Part shown: piece by piece, positions 24,002-35,516 of the stretch
Layout: the number at the start of each line of letters is the position of its first letter
Position numbering within the stretch: position 1 is the first letter of the stretch
Assembly (NCBI GenBank): GCA_902806565.1
Contig: CADCXA010000024.1
Location: 186,001-250,000, forward strand
Reading direction: 5' to 3'
DNA: 64,000 nt
Origin: Hypoxylon rubiginosum
Taxonomy: Eukaryota > Ascomycota > Sordariomycetes > Xylariales > Hypoxylaceae
Position numbers and translations under genes: made by a program
Notes under the pieces: model-generated
The model's database searches: none
What the model was told of the DNA's origin: nothing
What the model saw: the letters and a program-made list of their open reading frames with translations, nothing else

Positions 24002-26293
24002 ATGCTTGACAATGCGATCATGAGCTACGGTGGAGGACACTCAGAGGGGGTCGACCTCGCCATTCCGAGTCCCGGTTCACCGCCCGGCATGACTTCATCC
24101 GCCATTACTTCTCGAGCGTCGTCTGTGCGATCTTTCAACTCCGACGGCGATGACGATACCACGACGACAGACGTCGCCCACTTCGAAGAGATCGGTCTTG
24201 ATGACGATGTCACTTCGATTAACCATTCTCATTTCCGCCACGAGCAGATCAAGTCGGCTCCGAATCCTTACAGTGCCACATTCGCTTCCGACCTTCGCGC
24301 CGCATCTGCGAAGCACGTCGGTCCTAAAATCCACCCACAATCACGCGACCTAGCTCGGCCGCGGCCGGCGCTACGTACTACTCCGTCCTTTCTTGGGGCC
24401 CGACCCGACGGCCCGACCATGACCGCGCAGTTTCGCGATACTACGACCCGCGGTCTCAGCGCAGGTGTCGGTCCTGAGCCCCAAGCGGGACCATTGCCAT
24501 TGCGTGGCCTTTCAGTGCGGTCTTCATCTTCGACGAATTCGTCCCGACGTCGCCGAAGTCCAAGCCCTAACGTCTCAGCCCGGTCTCTCAGCCCTCGGAA
24601 TTCTAACCTCGTCGTGCCAAAGTCACGGCGAAGCAGCTGGCAGCTAGGCCGGGAACCGAAGGCGGCAATTGACCTGGAGAAGGAATGTGACGATGATGAT
24701 GACGATAATATTCCCGACGATCTCATACTAGATAACGTTCCATTGTCACCTCGTCCGCCGATGGAGCGGTCGGCCAGCCGACCAGGCTCGAATACCACGT
24801 CACCTGAAAGACGACCGAAAGAGCGTGTTCGTAGCGTTGGAAATGGCACGCCGGCGGTGGCAGTCCATCAGGGTTGCCTAAAGTCCCCGACGTGGAAGAC
24901 GACGACATCGTCATCTACGGACTCGCTTCAGTCGACAGCGTCCTCGATGAAAGGCCGCGCCAAGAGCTGGACCGCAGCTATATCGGAGCTGAGTCCTGAG
25001 GCGAAGGCTCTTACAGAGAAGTTAGAAGAGCACGCAAACGAGCTCGACAAGCACGGCGTGTACCATTCCACCTACGATCGTCCAGCACTGAAGCCGCGGG
25101 TGAAATCTGCCCTTGCGGAACTGCCTCCTCTCAGGCGGACTAATATCATGATTGATCCTCTGCCCGTATCCAAGGAGAAAGAGGCGGTGCTCTCGCGGAC
25201 GAGGCCGTCCTGGCTGCCGCCGAAGGATCCCGCGGAGGAGAAGAAACACATTAGAGAGTACCAGAGGATGATGGCAAGCAGCATCGACGCCGACAAGAAG
25301 CGAGAAGTTGCTCGGCGAGAAAAGGAGCGCAACAAGGATTCCGCTGCGAAGGCACTCATGCAGGTCTGGGAGGACGACATCTTGAAAAGATGGGATGCCG
25401 CCGTTCGTGAACGACGAACTCGGGAATTGTGGTGGAAAGGTGTAGCGCCTCGCAGCCGAGGTGTCGTGTGGTCTCGAGCCATCGGGAACGAGCTAGGACT
25501 GACGGAGACGTCGTTCCAGGCCGCCCTAATGAGGGCTCGCGACGTTGAGGATCGTTGCGCTGCTGGGAAAGCTAGTACCGAAGACGAGCGTAAGATGACT
25601 TGGTTCGCACAGATCAAGACGGACGTGGAGGAACAAACGGGGGTCGATCTCAAGATTTTCCAAGTCGGCGCTCCGTTATACAAGAGCTTGATCGACGTTC
25701 TCCGCGCATACGCCATGTACCGAAGTGACATTGGCTACTTGGCCGGTTGCAATGTGAGTTCCTTGACACTGGGTCGTCTCAGACATAAGTAAACTAATTT
25801 GGGTGAACAGACCATCGCCGCGATACTATTGCTCAACCTCGCTACACCCACCGCAGCTTTCGCTGCGCTAGCCAACGTTCTCAACCGTCCTCTCCCCTTC
25901 TCCTTCTGCGCTTCCGACGTAGGCGCTAAGACATCGGCGTACAACCTAGTCCTCCAGACTCTATCTACAAAGTCGCCGCGACTGCACCAACACTTGATGA
26001 ACTCGGAACTGGGCCTTGAACCTGATGAATATCTCAGCGGTGTATTCGCATCCTGTTTCACGCGGCACTTCAGCCTCGACGAGTGCACACGATTATGGGA
26101 CGTATACGTCTTTGAGGGGGACGCAATCTTGGTCCGCGCGGCTGTCGCTCTACTGCTGGACTTGGAGATGCCCCTTCTCGGCGCCAGTACAACAGAGGAG
26201 GTACGGAAAGTACTAGAAAACAGGAGTCACGCAGACCAGCAGTCGAAGGTCGAGGCATGGGTGGCTAGAATTCGAGAAGCTGGCAAGTCGTGA
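24002..26293 (+). CDS. TBC-domain protein (Rab GTPase-activating family), finger residues replaced
   Basis: Exons 24002-25753 and 25811-26293, with a 57-bp intron (GTGAGT...GAACAG, phase 0) inside the TBC domain, give 744 residues. Residues 1 to about 340 are disordered, Ser/Pro/Arg-rich, with SPSP/SPRN phosphosite-like motifs and an acidic DDDDDD run. About 395-470 is a charged helical stretch (EEKKHIREYQRMM). The TBC domain starts near 477 (WWKGVAPRSRGVVWSRAIGN) and runs to about 735, including AYAMYRSDIGYLAGCN, then TIAAILLLNLATP and LWDVYVFEGDAILVRAAVALL. In active TBC proteins IxxDxxR supplies the Arg finger and YxQ the Gln finger. Here the matching stretches read IKTDVEE (538-544) and YLA (579-581), so both are absent. 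The fold is clear, but GAP activity by the standard dual-finger mechanism is doubtful. Confidence 0.88.
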
Positions 26294-27229
26294 ACTCTCG
26301 TCCACGGGATAAGATACGCCAGATGACTTCTCTCCGGCGTGTTAACTTCGGTAATCACCCTCATCGTTTGATGAGCAAAGCGTAATGTCTAACAATTCGA
26401 TTAATGTTTATACGCTACACGGCTTCTTGTCGTGGTGGCTTTAATCTTAAGATCAAGCGGGAAAGCGAGAAAAGCCACCCAATCTAGAGCAGATGGGTAG
26501 GCGAGATATAAAAAAAGAAAACTTACAAGGAATGAATCAACCACGAAACGGGACAGGACACGAGAATCTTAGAGGTGATGAAAGAAATCTAGTGATACAA
26601 GGGGTTAATCGCTAGTTACCTACCACATATCACCTATACTTCGCGTACTTCACTTCTTCCCTCCTCACATTTTTACTTTACTTTCTTGGAAATAGGCGAA
26701 TAGCCACTTGTTTCCTGGCGTGGAAGCATGAAGCGAGGCTAGTTTAAAATTGAAGATTTTTTTTCGAACTTTTTCAATATTTCGATTCGTGACTTGATTC
26801 TGTGTTCTGTAGTGCAATGCTAGTAATATGTACGGTATTGCTAGGATTGAAGCTCTTCTCACTGCCTTGGTCCCTGGGCACTTGGTTGCCAACTATTTGG
26901 ACCGAAACAGACTCGAATACTAGAAAATTCATCTCATGTTTTGCACAGCTAAAGAATGCGATACGAATTTGCGTTTAATTGTGTGATATCTTATTTATTT
27001 ATTTTTACCTGTAAACATTTAACCCCCTTTTCCGTGGTGGTATTAATTATGCATAACATCGCTTTCCCCAGGCTGGTAGTAAGTTGGCCCGCCGACGATG
27101 ATGATCCCGTATTCATGTACATGTGCAATACTATACTTGCTTGTATGTGCCTGCCTAGGTAGTCTTTTAAGCCAACATAGGCTATCTCTATATCCATATT
27201 CCAAAGTCTCGTCCCCTCTTCTTAGGGTC
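26294..27229. other. Spacer between convergent TBC and GT90 genes
   Basis: About 0.9 kb, AT-richer toward 26740-27050. Holds both 3' UTRs. No gene seen. Confidence 0.55.
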
Positions 27230-30200
27230 TTAGGGCAAAGCGAACCCGAGATCCTCCCTCCGGTCATCGACGAGGCGGCCCCACTCGAGCAGCAGCCGGA
27301 ACATGTAGACCTGCATGTCCTCCTTGCGGAGGGAGCGGAGGGCCCAGTCGCGGCCGGCCTGGGCGATGGCGTCGGCGTCGGGGAGGCCGGCGGGGCCGGC
27401 GAGGTAGTCGACGGCGGGCCAGAGGTCGCCGAGGCGGACGTCGAGAGGGACGAAGTGGCGCCAGGCGTGGACGCGCTCCTCCCACCAGGTGCGGAAGAGG
27501 GCGGCGCGGTACGGCAGGGACCCGGACCGGAGGAAGGGCAGGAAGCGGCCGCTGAAGGCGGCGCCGTCGAGGTCGACCAGGTGCCGGTGCCGCCAGTGCT
27601 CCTGGAAGTCGAGGGGCTGAGGGGGATCCGCGGTCGGGGAGCCGTAAAAGGTGACGTGCTCGGCGGCGCAGTCGCGGTCGTCGCAGCGGTTGAAGTTGCC
27701 GACGAACGAGACGTTGACGGCTAGGTGGTTGTCTGCAAAGGCTGCGCTTGGCCGGGGTTGTGAGGGTTGAGAGGATGGGGACGAGGATGAAGATGATGAG
27801 GAAGATGATGATGTTAAAGCAGACCGCAGAGAGGAAATTCCGAGGTCTCTGCGGGAAGGAATCAAGTTGAAGAGGGACTTGGCCCGGACGGATAACTTTG
27901 CCTGGGCGGCCATGTGAACAAACCGAGCCCGCAAGAACGTCTGCCAGGAACCGTGAATGGCAAAGCCATCTGAAGAGGCGCCACGCCAATATACGCTATT
28001 CAGTTTCTGATCCCAGGGAATGGTCCTGTTGTTCTCGATCTCCACCTTCTCGCCGAAATTCCACGGACTCGGATATAATACGTCGGCGAAATTGTACAGG
28101 CGACTCTGGCTAAAAACGGGGAAGAGAGTGTGCGAAGGGGCCATGGCGGACGGCGACAGCAGAACGCCATGCAGATAGGCCAAGTCGGGTTGGTGGCACA
28201 AGTCCCCGGACAATGTCCAGTTGGAGACGAAGCCGTGTGTCATGTGGGGAGCAGAGCAACCTAGACACTCGGCTTTCCTATTCCACCAGCGGTATTTCTT
28301 CACAGGGGAATCGGCGGGACAAGTCGGTGAGATCCACTCGTAGAAGATCTGGCGCTTAGACCTCGCCACGAACCAAGGCGACTGCTCACTCCAGATACTC
28401 TCGTCTGCGTCCAAGTAGTCCTTGACCCAAGGAGGATCCTGAGCGTCTCCAAACGGGAGCAGGCTCTGCTTTGACGCTAGCCTTGCCCTCGCCTTGAGTC
28501 CCTCCTGGGTGTACGCCTCCATGCGGTCGAGAGGGACCGAGACGCGGCACTCGTCGTCCAGGTTGAAGGCAAGCTGCATATCCGGCAGCCAGCGTGCAAA
28601 GGGCTCTAACATGTCCTTTGTGACATCCATCATCCACCTGTGCGTGCCGTGGATGTGCGGGGAGATGTCAATCTCCCCGTCCTCAATGATAATACCCCCC
28701 ATGGAGAGCGACGGGTGCTCGAGCAGATGCGTAGTCCTCTGGCGTAGGACGGACGGCAAGGTGCCCCAGAACGGGAGGAGATCCGCGTGGATCTGATCGA
28801 AAGTATCGATGATCGGGGATTCGACAGAGGTAGCAAATTCGTACCACTTGTCGAAGTTTGGGGGTGGCGGTACACCGTAGCGCCGCCTATATTCTGAGAC
28901 GGCCTCTTCGAGAGACTTGCTCTTCCCGGCGCCGGCTATCCAGGCGTCCGACTCGCGTCTCGCATCGGCAATGATTGGGGCGGGGGTAGGTCGGAACCCT
29001 CCGGGACTCATGAACAGCGTTTGACAGAAAACCAAGAGAAAGGCTACTAGCGCAAACAGCCCGTATCGGTTTCTAGAGACGATGCCATCCCCGGAAGAGG
29101 ACGGTAGCTGGAAATTGGCAGCCCTGCCGAGATGGAGCAAGATGCCAGCTCCCAAAAATAGCCAGACCCCAGTCACAAGGCCCCACCAGTTGGACCAGAC
29201 CTTGATCATAGTCCCGTCTATGATCCTCCATTGTATATAGACAAAGATACTTGATACCGTAAGCAGGACGCTCACCGATGTGGGATGGGCGTAGCCAAGG
29301 AGATGGACGCCGGAGACGATACCGATAGTCACGGCTAGGCTGTCGATTATCAGATCTCCGACGGCAAGCCAGGACAGAAACACATTCCATTGGAAGTTAG
29401 CTCGGTCAAAGGAGGACCACACAGCCAGGAAAGTTAACGCCGCCGCCGACGTTAGAAATAGAGTACCTAGAAAACTCCAGGTCCTGAGCTGTCCGTCGCC
29501 GCCTTGGCGGAGCTTCGCAACGTGGGATATGAGCACGGCATCAAGAGCCAAGGTGACGAGCTGGGCGAGAGGGACGAAGCGCTCGATCTGCGGGCCGGCG
29601 GGGCAGATGGCGCCGGTGGTGCGCTCTGAGAGGAGAAGGGTGTCAGTGGCGGCCAAACCCCACAGCAGCGCGACGACAGCATATCTCTTCAGTGCCGAAG
29701 AAGCGCCTTGGGTGCGCCCTTGTGCATCGTGGCCATTTCTCGGTAGATGTAGGGGTCGCAGCTCAAGCAAATCGTAGATGGCGAGCAGGAAAGGAAGAAA
29801 TGCCTGTCCAAGAAATTTAGCAACTATCCCCTAGCTGCTTCGTCGCGGATGGCGGCACAGGGTACATACTTGAAGCCCATCCCACGAACAATGAATGGTC
29901 CGAATAGTCCTCCAATATAGTACGGTGCGAGCGACTACGCAAAAGAGCAATAGCGCAAAGGAGGGCGAAAGAGATCGGAGCCGAAGTGGGGATTTTATGA
30001 TGTCGGCGAGGGAGATCTTGGTCGAAGGATTCCCGTCGGACAGGGGCGCATAGCGCGATTCGGCATGGATTATATACTTAGCGTAGGCGGGTAGGGCGAG
30101 GCCTGAGAAGAGGAACGTCAGGATGGAGAAGTGAAAAGGTCGTTCTATCGACGGTTAGCATTGGCGTGATCACACTCGTACGTAGAGTTCAGACGAAAAG

Positions 30201-30486
30201 GTAGAAGAGACGAGGGACGGGGGGACGGGCCGTACCGAAGGCAGCGCTTTTGTAATATCGAGACCAGACGAACGCCGTGCTTAGCCCAAGAATACTGCCA
30301 CCGAGAGTGTCAACGAATTAGGGTTCATCTGGGACGAGAATAAAAAGTCTACGCTGCCGGGACAGAGACGGGACGAACAACTTTGGGGCTGGTTTAGGTT
30401 TTCTGGAATTTAGAGTCGCCATCCACAGTTACCACCACTTACCACGAGGCTATGAGGGCGGGCTTCTGTCGCCACGACGCCGCCAT
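27230..30486 (-). CDS. CAP10-like glycosyltransferase, family GT90, multi-pass membrane protein
   Basis: Golgi/ER membrane glycosyltransferase related to Cryptococcus Cap10/Cxt1 (xylosyltransferase group). I reconstruct four exons: 30486-30443, 30294-30236, 30144-29870 and 29803-27230. They total 983 residues with consistent phases. Introns are 148, 91 and 66 bp. For the third, a 39-bp alternative acceptor is in frame but shorter than usual, so I prefer the later one after CTAAAT. The N-terminal third contains about eight to ten hydrophobic spans (ILTFLFSGLALPAYA, ALLLFCVVARTVLY, FLPFLLAIYDLLELRP, RYAVVALLWGLAATDTLLL and others). The soluble C-terminal half is the CAP10 domain, with KLNSVYWRGASSDG, the DCAAEHVTFYG region, and HFVPLDVRLGDLWPAVDYL near the end. 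A run of about ten Ser interrupts the domain near 27775-27830, probably a surface loop. The substrate cannot be told from sequence. Confidence 0.9.
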
Positions 30487-31088
30487 CTTCTAGAGCGCGA
30501 GATTCCCAGATGTGCGCTTCTTGTATATGTACTCGACTCGGGGGAACGGGGCAGAGAAGACTTCAATTCATGATGGCGCGCAGTCGGCTTGGTAGATCGT
30601 AGTAGGCCATAACGGCGTGATAAGGAGGGAGCTAATATCGAGGAGGTTTCGAAACGCAGGAGCAATACGGCTGTACGGCAGGAAGCCTGAGAGCCAAGAC
30701 TCTTACGAAGGAAATAAGCCCATGCCTTGAAATTTTCTAGCTGGCGAACCATCAGAGCGTAAGGCTTACATAGTAATGCGACTCTAGTAAACGAATTAGA
30801 AGCCGGCGTCTAGGAGATTCTTCTCCGAGCACTGCCAACTGTCGTGCTACCTGTCAGCTGTCCTCTGCTATGTCATCTGTCACCTGTCACCTGTCAGACC
30901 CACCTGCTCTGCAAGCGGCTGAGGTGTTTCTAACGATACAACCTAATAAAATACAACCTAATAAAATTGAATTACCTAACCTACTACATACATGCTGACA
31001 TGTTATGAAGATGTAGGCAGGCAACCATTTGGGATGGATTCGACTTTGGGCAAAGGCCGGCAAATTCCAACCTTCCACCCTCACCCGG
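30487..31088. other. GT90 promoter region
   Basis: About 0.6 kb between the GT90 start and the 3' end of the next minus-strand gene. It has CTGTCA/CTGTCAC repeated at about 30853-30897 and an ACAACCTAATAAAAT duplication at about 30937-30967. No gene seen. Confidence 0.55.
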
Positions 31089-32071
31089 CTAGATGACGCC
31101 TTCATAAAATATGACCTGAAATCTCCCGTTGTTCGAGTTGATGACGGGATCGATATCGTCCTCTAGATACACGCTCCATGGATCCAAGAACTTGGTCTCC
31201 CAGTCCCTCGTGGCGTTGTTGGCATCCTGCCCGATGATCTTGTCGAGGCACCACGAGCCCGTCGCCTTCTGCGCCCGCGCCCCGTCCGGCGCGTCAGACA
31301 GGAGGTCGAGCGTAAACCCCTTGCTTCTCCCTAGGCCGTCGAGCGATTGGATGGTGGCGGCCCCATCGTTGCCCCGCAGCACCGAGATGTCGCCCCACGT
31401 ACCGGTTCCGTTCGCGTGCCAGTTGATCTCGGCCCACGTTCCTAAGAGGTGCTTCTGCCTGTCTAGGTTCATGAGATTTCCCCGCACGACGCGGCCCCGA
31501 AATGTCGAACACACGGCGATGAAAGCACACGACCAGGGTGGAATCTGCAACGACAGGACGACATTGCTAGTCAGCACTCCCGGAGCGACTCGACCGGTCT
31601 AGGCACGGCATACCGTTGTGTATTTATAGGGGACATAGTCATGTGCACTTTCATAGAGGAAGTACATCATCCCGTTACTGTTCGGGTCGTAGTTCCAGAC
31701 AAGCACACCAGGACCGCCGAGGTCTTCGTCGCCGGCTAAGCGCGCACGCAAAAGAATGGTTAGGAACAGGCGCAGAAGAAACAGAATACGAAAGCGGCGA
31801 GTAGAGGAAAACGGAGAACGGAGGGGAGACTAGAGGCTTGGAATGTGTGAGAGAACTTGCCCGTGTAGATGGGTGGCTGGGATTCGTTACGACAAAATAT
31901 CTGGGGATCGGCTGGTATCTGACTGTTGTTATGCCACTGACGAGGACCGCGATTAAGGCTCTTGCCGATAGAACGAAAGGTCGAATTGCCACTTGGAGCT
32001 GCAAGTATCAATGGATGCATGGCACTCATAACGGCGATGGCCAGATATGCTGCCTTGCATAGAAACCTCAT
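31089..32071 (-). CDS. Secreted protein of unknown function, 262 aa
   Basis: Exons 32071-31861, 31735-31614 and 31544-31089. The second intron is GT-AG (31545-31613). The first (31736-31860, 125 bp) is best explained as a GC-AG intron: the donor GCAAGT and the acceptor CTTAG give the only phase-compatible join and yield IYTAGDEDLGGPGVLVWNYD. The N-terminus is a classical signal peptide (MRFLCKAAYLAIAVMSAMHPLILAA) with probable cleavage before PSGNST. The mature part has several N-glycosylation sequons (NST, NNS, NES, NGT, NAT) and four cysteines, and is rich in Trp, Gly and Asp, consistent with an extracellular beta-rich fold. I do not recognise the family. Secretion is well supported; an effector or carbohydrate-binding role is speculation. 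Confidence 0.8.
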
Positions 32072-33756
32072 GTTGTCTACCGGCGAGATTTTTTTTTAAG
32101 ACCTCCTAATTTTTTCCGGATCGTATCGTAAGGCTTTTTGGTCGACGGCCGTTGATAATTAAGATGGGCTAAAATGTGTTCTTTCTACGGTATATGCTGC
32201 AATGTACCACTATCTCAGTCCTCATCATCTAGACTCGCCGAATATACGTAAGTCTCTCACCTTGCTTACACCGGCGCTTGCACTTCACTTGATGTGCTAC
32301 ATAACACAGGGCAACCTCAATGCCGATTTGCGTTGCCGGCAATTCTCTAAATATCATCGAGTACGGTCTCGCTTACAACTTGATCACGAGCTCAACAATG
32401 TACCATCCAGACTCCTCCGACCTCCAACCATCTCCTTAAATGGATTGCCATGACTGCAAATGTCCCATAGCTTCTTAATGCGGGTGCCGCACCGAATACT
32501 AGGAGGCGAATCGTCAATCAACCTTCATCGCAAGGGGCCATGTACATGGTTAGACGATCGGTAATCAATCACGAGATATTGAGAATTGATAGAAGTTCTA
32601 CTCTAACATCATCGCTAATGGCACGTAATATATTAATTATGTCTAGTATCTGGGTTCTATAAATGCTAGCCAAAGGCCAGGCTTGCCAAATCGATACTTC
32701 CAGCCAGTCATCTAATTATGACAAATTGATAGGCAGCCTCCTGGGAAGGTATAGAGCGAGGTTTATTAATAGGTCCGCAAATATCAAGAGAAGCTTTTCT
32801 GATGAGGACTAGATACTCGCCAATCGAGATGTCCGTCGTACACGTGGTGACAGAACGAAGCTGTCGACGACGCGCGGCTCGAGTCGATACGACTGGAGAT
32901 GGTCTAGCTTAGTTACTCGTTTTGCTCAATCGCTGCTAACCGTCGGCTCTGATTTCAACCCGACTAGTCGTCAACCTCCTTTTGCGCCAGATGTGCTATA
33001 TGTACAGGCTGTTCTTTACAACATTGTCTGTCAGTTCTATTACTGCGTGAGTGGCACGTCTAGTGCTAACTACCTAGGTACCTTGCAACACAAAGTCACA
33101 CTAACACCATATCAGAGCGGTGCCCGTCGTCACCATCTATCTCCGGCCTAGGTCTTCAGATACGTCGTCGGTTATTAGGCACCTAGGTAAGGGTCGGCTT
33201 CTGTCACTCACACGAATAGACTGCGGTCCTCTTGGTGTTTTCCCCCAGAGTGGACACGACCACCCTATCACGATGCCCGAACCTAGCTGAATGTCATCAG
33301 ATTAATATTTAGAAATTCTTTCTGGAGCTGTCAAGGTAATAAATCAAGTGGAATATAACGTGGACCTTGAGTCTTGTGACACTATTCCGCCATCTCAACG
33401 ATAGACAGTAGCAGAGACAACATCAAGAAAACAGTGAATACGTACTTAAAACAATTGGTAAACTGTATTATCATGCGAATATCCCCGACTGATGTCCGTG
33501 TCACTCTCACCTCCCCTATCCATCAACGTGGAGATGTAGCTGGAACTGTCACATGATAATGTGTAATCGACTACATTCTTCAGCGCAGCCTGCGTGCTAG
33601 CCAATCGTATGCCTCTCGTGTTTCTCCAGGCTAGACCAGCTAGAAGTGGAATCGCGACGGCAGATTAGCGAAATATCTTTACCACCTACCTGGCTCTGTC
33701 CTGTTTTATCTACATGGCTTACATTAATCCTCATAGAGGCCGTCGATACAGGTTAG

Positions 33757-33854
33757 AGAAAAAGGGGGAGAAGGAGAGGGAGGAAAAGAAGATAACAAAA
33801 AAGAACAAAAGGAACAAGAAGGAGGGAAAGGAGAGAAAGGAGGGAAATACGAAT
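33757..33854 (+). repeat. Polypurine (GA-rich) tract
   Basis: Nearly 100 bp composed almost entirely of A and G, with AGGAG and AAAGGAG variants. Such mirror-like purine tracts can form triplex DNA. No coding capacity is apparent. Confidence 0.85.
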
Positions 33855-34423
33855 TAACGCGGCTCGACATCAAGTTGTAGTTCGGGTCTTTTCGTTACCA
33901 TCTACAATGGATTTTATCACTATGATATTCCACATCGTCGATAGACACAACGGGATTCGCATTCCATTCCTAGGCCTTATGGACCTTGGTATGGACTTGT
34001 ATGCGATTAAATATTGGTCTCATGACAATTTTACGTCTCGAGTCTACTAGGAGGTAGGTAAGTTATATCTGAGTTACAGCCAGAATGACATATAGTGAGG
34101 AGTGACGCTCTAAGTACACCTATCAAGCACCAAGCCAACGATGATAATCTGAGGCAATCGCCAGTTATTATAGGTACCTTAGGTACCTATGTAGACGTAA
34201 GTATAAGTTAACGTCACTAGGAAGTCGCATAGCACGCGGGCGCTGTAGATGGGTGCATGTGTCTCTGACCTTTTTTGGAAATGGGGGCGATACTTTACTA
34301 GGCGGAGTTTATAATCTTCTCATGTTGCCTTCACTCAATCTCTACCTACCTCCCACCTTCCGTTCATATTCTTCAGTGCGCCAAAAAAAATTCTACCTCC
34401 GTGGAAAAAGTCCGACCTCCCCG

Positions 34424-34476
34424 CCTTTACATCTTTTCTCTCTATCTTGCGCCCTTTACATCTTTTCTCTCTATCT

Positions 34477-34481
<5 letters not shown>
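34424..34481. repeat. Perfect 29-bp tandem duplication
   Basis: Two identical 29-bp copies, 34424-34452 and 34453-34481, each beginning CCTTTACATC and ending TCTTGCGC, immediately before the CA microsatellite. Perfect identity indicates a recent duplication. Confidence 0.93.

Positions 34482-34482
<1 letters not shown>

Positions 34483-34532
<50 letters not shown>
34483..34532 (+). repeat. CA dinucleotide microsatellite, 25 units
   Basis: Uninterrupted CA x 25, likely polymorphic between strains. It reads as His-Thr repeats in one frame of a spurious ORF. Confidence 0.97.
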
Positions 34533-34533
<1 letters not shown>

Positions 34534-35224
34534 CTTCAGAATATTGTCATCTTTCTCAAATACAAGCACTATCACCCTGACCTACACGCCTCATGTATCT
34601 CTACTGCCTCGACTTACACCAGGCTTGAGGCAACGTATTGAGTCGTTACGGTTGAGCAATCCTAGGAGCGGATCCAAATTGACGCTCCGACTGGCTCTTG
34701 GCCTTTCTGCCACTGCAACCGCTTGTTCATTGTGTATTAGTAAGTTCGAGGATTTCTTCATGTCTTCTATTCATCCCCATCTCATTCCGGTCAATCTCTT
34801 CCTGCTTTCCCGCCTGCCTTTGCCCATCTTGTCTCGGATGTTGATTGGCTCTCCCTTGCCCACCAATTCACTCACTTTTCGAGGCGGCACTATCGGGTTA
34901 TTTGAGACGTCATCCAAGACAATATGCTTAGATGCCGGTCCAAAAAGCATAAGGTCGCGTTTTCCAATACTAGACAGATACACTAGCCAAGTTAAACACC
35001 AACAACACCCTTTCGTGAGACTAATCAGAACCAGCTTGATACAGCTACTCTAGCGGAATACAAGAACTTGGTACAAACCCAACCATTTTCCCAGAAAGGG
35101 CGGAGCACGAGATCTCGCTACGAAACAAACGAATAGTTCATAGGAGAAATGTACTGGCTTAAGACGCTTTCTTCAACACCAGCAAGTAACAACTAGCTGC
35201 CTAGAAGAGCGGTTGTTTTCAGCA

Positions 35225-35516
35225 ATGCCACTACAATCTCAACAGATTATGGGCAAGAAAGATCTACAACCATTAGATCTCCCCGGACCGAAGCTTCGCA
35301 AGAAACGAGAAGCAGCAATCTCCCGTCTCGACGAGCAGATCCGCGAACACTGTATTCAAATTGACAACCTTGCCAATACAAATGCCCAAATAGAGACCAC
35401 AGAATGGCTTTACCAGACATATGTGGTTAGGCGGCTACTTATCCCTCAGCCCCAAGTTCCCGCCTAACCGCTGCCAGTATCGAGTCGAGCAAGCTAGACG
35501 TGCACTAGTCACCTAA
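35225..35516 (+). CDS. Possible small helical protein, about 78-80 aa (doubtful)
   Basis: An ATG at 35225 opens a frame with a clear charged helix (KKREAAISRLDEQIREHC). Two models fit. The intronless one stops at 35467 (80 residues). The spliced one uses donor GTGGTT after 35422 and an acceptor CCAG at 35477, with branch CCTAAC, and continues the helix as YRVEQARRALVT to the stop at 35516 (78 residues). The spliced version keeps the heptad character and is slightly preferred. TTTTCAG just before the ATG could also be an acceptor, so an upstream exon is possible. The family is not recognised. It sits inside a gene desert and could be a relic. Confidence 0.35.

Larger units (their letters stand above)
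32072..35224. other. 3.2-kb gene-poor region with simple repeats
   Basis: No supportable gene. Holds the secreted-protein promoter, a purine-rich tract (33757-33854), AGGTACCTTAGGTACCT at 34172-34188, a 29-bp tandem duplication and a CA microsatellite. A 266-codon open frame (34253-35053) runs straight through the CA repeat, starts at GTG and lacks any domain, so it is not annotated. Confidence 0.6.

Noticed and set aside
27098..27724. 208-codon plus-strand ORF over the GT90 C-terminus
   Set aside because: Antisense shadow with Gly/Ala/Glu bias; the minus strand encodes the CAP10 domain.
29831..29869. 39-bp third intron in the GT90 gene
   Set aside because: In frame but shorter than typical fungal introns; the later acceptor at 29804 has a proper branch site and gives a 66-bp intron.
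34253..35053. 266-codon ORF through the CA repeat
   Set aside because: Opens with GTG, contains a His-Thr microsatellite and no domain; open only because the repeat has no stops.
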